From the NCBI GenBank assembly GCA_964479435.1, contig CAYZME010000034.1, positions 1 through 21,049 on the forward strand: a DNA stretch of 21,049 nucleotides, given 5' to 3'. This document shows, piece by piece, positions 15,415 to 21,049 of this stretch; the first letter of the stretch is position 1, and each line of letters begins with the position of its first letter. Made by a program: the position numbers and the translations under genes. Under the pieces are notes generated by a model. It had not been told where the DNA came from. It saw only the letters and a program-made list of their open reading frames with translations, and did no database searches. Source of the DNA: JAAYKS01 sp964479435. GTDB lineage: Bacteria > Bacillota > Clostridia > Saccharofermentanales > UBA5734.

Positions 15415-16498
15415 CATCCTCGCCGTCCACCAGGATCTCATCGTCCGCCGCCGTTGCGGTCCCGGCTACGGCCGCGCGCACAGCGGCTTCCACTTCTTCG
15501 CAAATCTCCGGATTCTCTTTGAAAAACGTGCGGGCATTTTCACGCCCCTGGCCAATTCGTTGGCTTTGGTACGAGAACCACGAACCGCTGCGGTCGATGA
15601 TGTCCATGGCAACTCCCAGATCCAGAACGCAACCTTCTTTGGAGATGCCCTCCCCATATATCAGATCAAACTCCGCTTCCTTGAACGGGGGCGCGACTTT
15701 ATTCTTTACGACTTTGATCCGCGTACGCGAGCCGATGATATCGGTACCATTGCGCAGCGTCTCAATCCGGCGCACATCCAGACGCACAGAAGAATAGAAC
15801 TTGAGCGCACGGCCGCCTGTGGTTGTCTCCGGGTTGCCGAACATGACGCCAACCTTCTCGCGCAGCTGGTTGATAAAAATCGCGATGGTGCTGGATTTGC
15901 TGATCACACCGGCCAATTTGCGCAAAGCCTGGGACATCAGCCGCGCCTGCAAGCCCACATGCGAATCACCCATTTCACCGTCAATCTCGGCTTTGGGAAC
16001 CAGCGCGGCGACCGAGTCAATGACGATGACGTCGACGGCGCCGCTGCGCACGAGCGCCTCCGTAATCTCCAGCGCCTGCTCGCCGGTGTCCGGCTGTGAA
16101 ACAATCAGATTGTCAATATCTACGCCCAGCTTGCCGGCATACGCCGGATCCAGCGCGTGTTCGGCGTCAATAAACGCGGCGGTCCCGCCGCCCTTTTGCG
16201 CTTCGGCGACGATATGCAGGGCAACTGTGGTTTTTCCGGATGCTTCCGGGCCGTAAATCTCGACAATTCTGCCGCGCGGCACGCCGCCGATCCCCAACGC
16301 GATGTCGAGCGACAGAGCGCCGGTCGGGATGGCGTCTACGGTCATATTGGGGCGATCGCCTAGCTTCATCGCCGCTCCTTTGCCGAATTGCTTTTCAATT
16401 TGGCCGAGCGCGATTTCGAGTGCGCGCGAACGCTCGTCGGCGCCTTTTTGGGTCACGGTTGCAGCGGATTTCCCGGGTGATTTTGACGCTCTGGCCAT
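15383..16498 (-). CDS. recA: Recombinase RecA
   Basis: ATP-dependent strand-exchange protein and co-protease for LexA self-cleavage. It is 371 aa. Walker A is GPEASGKTT (83-91); the Walker B region is VIVIDSVAALVPKAEIDGEMGD; the L2 region is FINQLREKVGVMFGNPETTTGGRALKFYSSVRLDVRR. All are canonical. The C-terminus is strongly acidic (EDDEDDILGLDS), the usual autoinhibitory tail. The ATG at 16498 has GGAGG 8 nt upstream. A strong promoter with a LexA box precedes it. Confidence 0.98.
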   Translation of the reverse strand: MARASKSPGKSAATVTQKGADERSRALEIALGQIEKQFGKGAAMKLGDRPNMTVDAIPTGALSLDIALGIGGVPRGRIVEIYGPEASGKTTVALHIVAEAQKGGGTAAFIDAEHALDPAYAGKLGVDIDNLIVSQPDTGEQALEITEALVRSGAVDVIVIDSVAALVPKAEIDGEMGDSHVGLQARLMSQALRKLAGVISKSSTIAIFINQLREKVGVMFGNPETTTGGRALKFYSSVRLDVRRIETLRNGTDIIGSRTRIKVVKNKVAPPFKEAEFDLIYGEGISKEGCVLDLGVAMDIIDRSGSWFSYQSQRIGQGRENARTFFKENPEICEEVEAAVRAAVAGTATAADDEILVDGEDDEDDILGLDS

Positions 16499-16522
16499 AT
16501 AGGAGTCCTCCAGTCTGTTGGT

Positions 16523-16536
16523 AGAACAATCGTTCT
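16523..16536. promoter_or_regulatory. SOS box (LexA/DinR operator) of recA
   Basis: Palindrome AGAACAATCGTTCT, matching the Gram-positive core GAAC-N4-GTTC exactly. It begins 6 nt downstream of the recA -10 hexamer, covering the likely transcription start, so bound LexA would block initiation. Confidence 0.85.
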
Positions 16537-16542
16537 GTATGG

Positions 16543-16571
16543 ATTATACGGGTAAGTGTTTCCGGCGTCAA
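16543..16571 (-). promoter_or_regulatory. Sigma-A promoter of recA
   Basis: Minus strand: TTGACG (16566-16571), 17-nt spacer, perfect TATAAT (16543-16548). This is the best promoter in the window. The predicted start falls near 16536, inside the SOS box, leaving a leader of about 38 nt. Confidence 0.85.
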
Positions 16572-16621
16572 CCGCGGCGAACGCTACAAAAACAGACAAT
16601 ACACGCGGTGCAGTCCCGGCC

Positions 16622-16636
16622 CGCCCGGCGCGGGCG
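16622..16636 (-). other. GC-rich hairpin between murJ and recA
   Basis: Minus strand CGCCCG-CGC-CGGGCG, a 6-bp stem with a 3-nt loop about 30 nt after the murJ stop, surrounded by further GCGC repeats. It is not followed by a T tract, so I do not call it an intrinsic terminator. The rest of the 167-nt interval holds only the recA promoter and SOS box. Confidence 0.35.
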
Positions 16637-16665
16637 CGAGCGCGCGAAATCGGTCAAAACGTGTC

Positions 16666-18357
16666 TTAATCTGGATGGTCACCCTCGTCAGACGCCTCTT
16701 TGTCGTCCTGGTCCACCCGCACGGATGCGTCCGGACCGCCGGCCGCGTCCGCTCCTTTTCCCCGGAGGCGGCGCCAGACAGCGGATACCCGCTCGGCATA
16801 CAGCTCCGCTTCCGGCACACGCAAGCTGCGCGCGGTCAAATAGAAGATCGCCACTCCGGCCAGAAACCGCACCAGCAGCCAGAGGAGCTCGACCAGCTTG
16901 CTGCCAACCCCACGATACAAAATCCCCAAAGCGACCGCCAACATCGCCGCCGAAAGCCCGCACAACAGCATCTGGATCGGGAATTTGCGAAACACACTGC
17001 GTGGCGCGTAAGCGGGAAAATGTTTTTTATACAATGCGATCAACAGAGCAACGGCGCAGATTCCGGATAACAAAAAGGCAAGCGACATCACCCAGGGTTG
17101 TGTGTTGGGGAGCGCGGTCAAAATGCGGCCGAATAACAAATTGCCCAGCAGCGATACCAGTCCGCCGTATAACGGGATTCGCGTGTTACCGGCCGCGAAA
17201 CAGGCAATTCCATACAGAAAAATCAGCGCTTGCACGACGATGGAAAAGCAGTAGAAAATCAAAATCGCCGCGGTATGATCGAGCAAAGTCGAGGGGTATG
17301 ACGCGCCCCAGGCAAAAATCGCGCGGACAAAATCACGGCGCATGACCAACATCAGACTGGCGACCGGAACCACCAGGAAGAGCGCGTGGCGGATGCCGTT
17401 GTCCAGTAAGCGCCGAAACGTCCGTGCCCGCCCCGCGTTGGCCATTCCCGCCAGATTGGGCAGGAGCACATTGCCGATGGAAACCACCAAGATGCCATAG
17501 GGAAGCTGCCAGATTGTGGACGCGTTGCGTAGCGCGGTCACCATCCCGTCCTGGGAAAACGCGCGGTTGATAAACGCGCTGAGGACGATGACATTGACCT
17601 GCACGATCGAAGCCGCCAACATCGTGGGCAACGCCAACCGCAACAAGCGGCGAAACCCGGGATCGCGGATTTGAAAAGAAAGCCGGTAGTAGCGGGCAAA
17701 CACACCGCGCGCCAGATAGAACTGCAGCAAAAAGAATACACAGGCGGACAGCATCACGCCGGCGGCGACCCGCACGGCTCCCGTCGCCGTCTTGTCGCCG
17801 AGCAGCAACATGCTGACCACCACACCAGCGTTGTATACAACCGGGCCAAAAGCGGTCCGCTCAAAACGGCGGTACGCGTTGAGGATGCCGATGCACAAAG
17901 CCGCCAACATCATGAACAGAACCTGGGGAAACAAGGTGCGGGAGACCGAAACCGCGACCCGCACGGTTTCTTCCGAACGGGTGGAGTATAGCGCCGGTAT
18001 GAGGACAGGCGCCAGCAGTTGCCCCAGCAAGATCAGCACCAGCATGGCCGCCGCCGAAACATTGAGAAAAATACTGACCGCCCGCCAGCCCGCCTGTTGT
18101 GTGCGGTTTTCGATCGCCCCGGCCAGAGACGGTGTGATGGCCGCCTGGATCGCCCCTCCGATCAATAATTCGTACAATAAGTCAGGGATCTGAAATCCCA
18201 GGATAAAGCCGTCCGAAACAGGTGTCCCCTGCCCAATGCGGTAAAGCAGCAGAATTTCCCGCAGTTGCCCGAGCAATTTGCCGCACACCAGCGCAAACAT
18301 CATCAGCATGGCCGATGCCGTCATCGAAAGCCGCTGTCTGCGCTCGAGCGGGATCAT
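16666..18357 (-). CDS. murJ: Lipid II flippase MurJ
   Basis: MOP-superfamily membrane protein that moves lipid-linked peptidoglycan precursor across the membrane. It is 563 aa, with many hydrophobic helices spread across the length, consistent with about 14 segments. The N-terminus KLLGQLREILLLYRIGQGTPVSDGF and the segment FQIPDLLYELLIGGAIQAAITPSL are typical of MurJ/MviN. The C-terminal tail from about residue 520 is cytoplasmic-looking, basic then acidic. The ATG at 18357 overlaps the cinA stop (ATGA) with only a weak ribosome-binding site, implying coupled translation. It lies between cinA and recA, which are often adjacent in Firmicutes. Confidence 0.93.
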   Translation of the reverse strand: MIPLERRQRLSMTASAMLMMFALVCGKLLGQLREILLLYRIGQGTPVSDGFILGFQIPDLLYELLIGGAIQAAITPSLAGAIENRTQQAGWRAVSIFLNVSAAAMLVLILLGQLLAPVLIPALYSTRSEETVRVAVSVSRTLFPQVLFMMLAALCIGILNAYRRFERTAFGPVVYNAGVVVSMLLLGDKTATGAVRVAAGVMLSACVFFLLQFYLARGVFARYYRLSFQIRDPGFRRLLRLALPTMLAASIVQVNVIVLSAFINRAFSQDGMVTALRNASTIWQLPYGILVVSIGNVLLPNLAGMANAGRARTFRRLLDNGIRHALFLVVPVASLMLVMRRDFVRAIFAWGASYPSTLLDHTAAILIFYCFSIVVQALIFLYGIACFAAGNTRIPLYGGLVSLLGNLLFGRILTALPNTQPWVMSLAFLLSGICAVALLIALYKKHFPAYAPRSVFRKFPIQMLLCGLSAAMLAVALGILYRGVGSKLVELLWLLVRFLAGVAIFYLTARSLRVPEAELYAERVSAVWRRLRGKGADAAGGPDASVRVDQDDKEASDEGDHPD

Positions 18358-19610
18358 ACAAGCAATTTCCGGCGCAACAGGTCAAAAGCGTTCAGGGCCG
18401 CGACCGAGCGCACGCGCGCGCGGTTACCGTTGATGCGCAGCATGCGGGTTTCACAACCTCGCGCGTCCGCCGCCGCCAGATACACCAGCCCCACCGGTTT
18501 GTCGGCGGTGGCCCCGTCCGGCCCGGCAATCCCGGTAATCGACACCGCGTAATCGGTGGCAAACAACTTGCGGCACCCGGTCGCCATCGCGATGGCGCAT
18601 GCTTCGCTGACCGCACCCTCCTGCTCGAGCAAAGCCGCCGGCACCCCCAGGTGGTCGCGCTTCACATCGTTGGCATAAGCGACCATCCCCCCCACCAGAA
18701 AGCGGGAAGCGCCGGGGATCTCACCCAGCCTGGCTTGCGCCAGCCCCGCCGTACAGGACTCGGCCAGCGACACCGTCGCCTGGCGCGCGGTCAACAGATC
18801 GGCAACCACCTCGTGCATTTTCCGCTCGCCGATCTCATAGATGTATTCACCCGCCCGGCGTTTGACTTCCGCCAGCAAAGGGCCGGTGATGTCGGGCGCG
18901 TCATGCCGATCGGCCAGTTGCGTGATGCGGAACATCACCTCTCCTTCGCCGGCATAGGGGGCCAGCGTCGGGTTGGTTTGCCGCTCAATCAAATCCTGAA
19001 GCAGCGTCTCGGCTTGCGATTCGCCGATGCCGATCATGCGCACAAACACGTTGCGCAAACTTCGCTCGGTTCGACCGGCCAGGTACGGCTTGACTTGTTC
19101 CGTGAACATCGGCTGCAATTCGGAAGGCGGCCCGGGGAGCAAAATTAGCGTTTTGGCCTCGCCGTCTTGCCGGAATTCGATCACGCACCCCGGTGCGGTG
19201 CCATTGGAGTTGGGCAAAATCATCGCGCCGGCTGGCAGCATGGCCTGTTTGAGATTGTTGGCCGTCATTTCCCGCCCCATCCGCGAGAAAATCGCGCGAA
19301 TCGCCGTGCGGCTGGGTTCGTGCAAAACCAATTCCAGTCCGGCGACGCGTGCCGCCATCGCCATCGTAATATCATCCGCGGTTGGGCCCAGCCCGCCGGT
19401 CAAAAAGACACAATCCGCGCGCGCGAGAGCGGTCCGGATCGCACCCAGCAGGCGTTCGGGGTTATCGCCGACGACCGTTTGATAATAGGAATTGATGCCC
19501 ATCAACGACAGCTGACGGGCCAGGTAATAGGCGTTGGTGTTCAGGGTGTGTCCGATCAACAGCTCGGTGCCGACACAGATGGTTTCGGCGGTGCGGACGG
19601 GTGTCACCAT
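18354..19610 (-). CDS. cinA: CinA-family protein: molybdopterin-binding-like domain plus PncC nicotinamide-nucleotide amidase domain
   Basis: A two-domain protein of 418 aa. The N-terminal MoaB/MogA-like domain carries GTELLIGHTLNTNAYYLARQL (about 14-34), FLTGGLGPTADDIT and LLPGPPSELQPMF; in characterised CinA this part hydrolyses ADP-ribose or NMN-related pyrophosphates. The C-terminal domain (about 255-418) matches PncC, with ESCTAGL and SITGIAGPDG, and would deamidate NMN to NaMN. The ATG at 19610 has AAGGAG 7 nt upstream; an earlier Met at 19634 adds eight residues without support. CinA commonly neighbours recA, and in some Gram-positives it is competence-linked. Here murJ intervenes. Confidence 0.93.
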   Translation of the reverse strand: MVTPVRTAETICVGTELLIGHTLNTNAYYLARQLSLMGINSYYQTVVGDNPERLLGAIRTALARADCVFLTGGLGPTADDITMAMAARVAGLELVLHEPSRTAIRAIFSRMGREMTANNLKQAMLPAGAMILPNSNGTAPGCVIEFRQDGEAKTLILLPGPPSELQPMFTEQVKPYLAGRTERSLRNVFVRMIGIGESQAETLLQDLIERQTNPTLAPYAGEGEVMFRITQLADRHDAPDITGPLLAEVKRRAGEYIYEIGERKMHEVVADLLTARQATVSLAESCTAGLAQARLGEIPGASRFLVGGMVAYANDVKRDHLGVPAALLEQEGAVSEACAIAMATGCRKLFATDYAVSITGIAGPDGATADKPVGLVYLAAADARGCETRMLRINGNRARVRSVAALNAFDLLRRKLLV

Positions 19611-19667
19611 ATCGGTTCTCCTTGCAGCGGTCATATACCATGTAGCCGCTCACGTGATTGTACTGAT

Positions 19668-21049
19668 TTAGCGCCCGCCCTGCAATCGTTTGCCGCGCTG
19701 TTTGGGTGGCGTTCGCGGGGCGCGGGACGGGCGCAACAAACAATCCGGCCCATAGCCGATCAAATCGCCGCGGCCCAGCTGCGCCAATGCTTTTTCGACC
19801 AGGGGTCGTGACCGCGGATGGGAGTATTGCAACAGCGCGCGTTGCATCGCTTTTTCTTCTCCCGCCGGCACATAGACCGGTTGCATGGTCAGCGGATCCA
19901 AGCCGGTGTGGTACATGGTCGTCGACACCGTCCCCGGGGTGGGATAAAAATCCTGCACCTGCTCCGGCACGACCCGGTGCCGGCGGATATACAGCGCCAG
20001 TTCCAGCGCGTCGGCCAGCGTCGAGCCGGGGTGGCCGGAAATCAGATATGGAACCAGATACTGCTCTTTGCCGAGCGCGCGGTTGGTATCTTCATACAGG
20101 GTGCGGAAACGCTCAAACACAGCGGACGCGGGCTTGCCCATCTGGCGCAGCACACCGTCCGCGATATGCTCCGGCGCCACCTTCAACTGGCCGCTGATGT
20201 GATGCTGGCACAACTCTTTCATAAACCCCGCGTCCTTGTCGAGCAGGAGATAGTCAAAGCGGACACCTGAACGCACAAATACTTTCTTCACGCCCGGCAA
20301 AGCCCGTACCGCGCGCAACACATCCCGATACGGCTTGTGATCGGTCCGCAACGCGGGACAGGGCTCGGGAATCAGACAGCGCCGATCTTTGCACACCTCT
20401 CCCCGTGCCATTTTCTCGCACGCCGGCAAATGGAAGTTGGCGGTGGGTCCGCCGATGTCATGGATGTACCCTTTGAAGTTCTCCCCGTGTGTCAAAAGCT
20501 CCGCTTCCGCCAAGATCGAGGTCTGACTGCGATTTTGTACCACGCGCCCCTGATGAAAGGTGATCGCGCAAAAATTGCACCCGCCAAAGCAGCCGCGGTG
20601 GGCGGTGATGCTTTGCGAGACCTCGGCCAGCGCCGGCACCCCTCCCTGCTCGTCGTACATCGGGTGCCAGGCCCGTATATACGGCAACGCGTACAGCCGA
20701 TCCAGTTCTTTTGTGCGCAACGGTTTCGCCGGCGGATTTTGTACAACGTAGCGAACGCCATGGCGCTGGAACAGCGTGCGCCCGCCCACCGGAGACTGTT
20801 CCAGATACTGCACGCGAAAAGCCGCGGCATACACCCGCCGGTCATCGCGCGCCTGTTCATATGTTGGTAACAGCACATGGCCGGCGTCTTCTGGAAAAGG
20901 AAATGTGGCCGTGTCGGCATGCGCCCCGATCGATGTCAAAAAGCGTCGCCACTTATTCGGCATTTTTTCCACAGATGACATCACACTGGTGCCGGGGACA
21001 CTTAAAATATTCCCCACGGGGACACCTTGGTCGAGCAACGCGGCGATTT
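19668..21049 (-). CDS. ygiQ: YgiQ family radical SAM protein, N-terminus beyond window
   Basis: The C-terminal 459 codons of a YgiQ-type protein; the frame stays open to the right edge. The radical SAM motif is RGCFGGCNFCAITFHQGR (CxxxCxxC). Family-specific stretches are YVVQNPPAKPLRTKELD upstream of it, then GYIHDIGGPTANFHLPAC, GQLKVAPEHIADGVL, YLVPYLISGHPGSTL and QDFYPTPGTVSTTMYHTGLD. A basic low-complexity tail ends the protein. Full-length members are about 600-750 aa, so roughly a quarter to a third is missing, including most of the N-terminal UPF0313 domain. The substrate of the family is unknown to me. It precedes cinA by 57 nt, with no clear terminator or promoter between. Confidence 0.92.
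   Translation of the reverse strand, partial: IAALLDQGVPVGNILSVPGTSVMSSVEKMPNKWRRFLTSIGAHADTATFPFPEDAGHVLLPTYEQARDDRRVYAAAFRVQYLEQSPVGGRTLFQRHGVRYVVQNPPAKPLRTKELDRLYALPYIRAWHPMYDEQGGVPALAEVSQSITAHRGCFGGCNFCAITFHQGRVVQNRSQTSILAEAELLTHGENFKGYIHDIGGPTANFHLPACEKMARGEVCKDRRCLIPEPCPALRTDHKPYRDVLRAVRALPGVKKVFVRSGVRFDYLLLDKDAGFMKELCQHHISGQLKVAPEHIADGVLRQMGKPASAVFERFRTLYEDTNRALGKEQYLVPYLISGHPGSTLADALELALYIRRHRVVPEQVQDFYPTPGTVSTTMYHTGLDPLTMQPVYVPAGEEKAMQRALLQYSHPRSRPLVEKALAQLGRGDLIGYGPDCLLRPSRAPRTPPKQRGKRLQGGR

Noticed and set aside
16600..16665. Intrinsic terminator after murJ
   Set aside because: GC-rich stems exist but are not followed by a T tract; the nearest T run is about 35 nt further on.
1..21049. 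Cyanobacterial origin because of GCGATCGC (HIP1) sites
   Set aside because: Gene order, ylxM and the Gram-positive LexA box indicate Bacillota; four octamers are too few for a HIP1 genome.
1..21049. CRISPR arrays, insertion sequences, tRNA or rRNA genes, phage genes
   Set aside because: No direct-repeat arrays, transposase-like frames, inverted terminal repeats or structural RNA signatures were seen on either strand.

Overview
The window is a 21 kb, GC-rich stretch of bacterial chromosome with every supported gene on the minus strand. Two things point to a Bacillota (Clostridia-like) genome: the block acpP-rnc-smc-ftsY-ylxM-ffh-rpsP-khpA-rimM-trmD-rplS-rbgA-rnhB-yraN, including the Firmicute-typical ylxM, and a Gram-positive-type LexA box at recA. 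RimO with RecX and a YgiQ-type radical SAM protein suits Clostridia better than Bacilli. A run of ten N at 712-721 marks a draft or metagenomic assembly. I see no mobile element, CRISPR array, tRNA or rRNA, and no gene-free stretch longer than about 170 bases.

In transcription order (right to left): a YgiQ radical SAM gene enters from the right edge, then cinA and murJ (4-nt overlap). Next is a sigma-A promoter with an SOS box driving recA, recX, rimO and pgsA, which overlap or abut. New promoters precede acpP-rnc and smc-ftsY. Then ylxM-ffh, and the ribosome-biogenesis run rpsP-khpA-rimM-trmD. A lipoprotein with a VanX-type D-Ala-D-Ala dipeptidase domain is coupled to trmD. Then rplS with its own promoter, leader and terminator, followed by rbgA, rnhB and the first 32 codons of yraN at the left edge.

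The genes cover protein targeting (Ffh, FtsY, YlxM), ribosome assembly and modification (S16, L19, RimM, TrmD, RimO, RbgA, KhpA, RNase III), chromosome maintenance (SMC, RecA, RecX, RNase HII) and envelope lipids and wall (AcpP, PgsA, MurJ, the VanX-like lipoprotein).

Most of the window is conserved housekeeping. I did not find a convincing wholly new system. The most unusual items are the two-part VanX-like lipoprotein between trmD and rplS, the likely SOS-controlled recA-recX-rimO-pgsA operon, murJ lying between cinA and recA, an Asn at a normally acidic metal site of RNase III, a start-site-flanking stem in the rplS leader, and strong over-representation of CGATCG. The continuous RbgA-RnhB reading frame is best explained as an artefact of the N gap.
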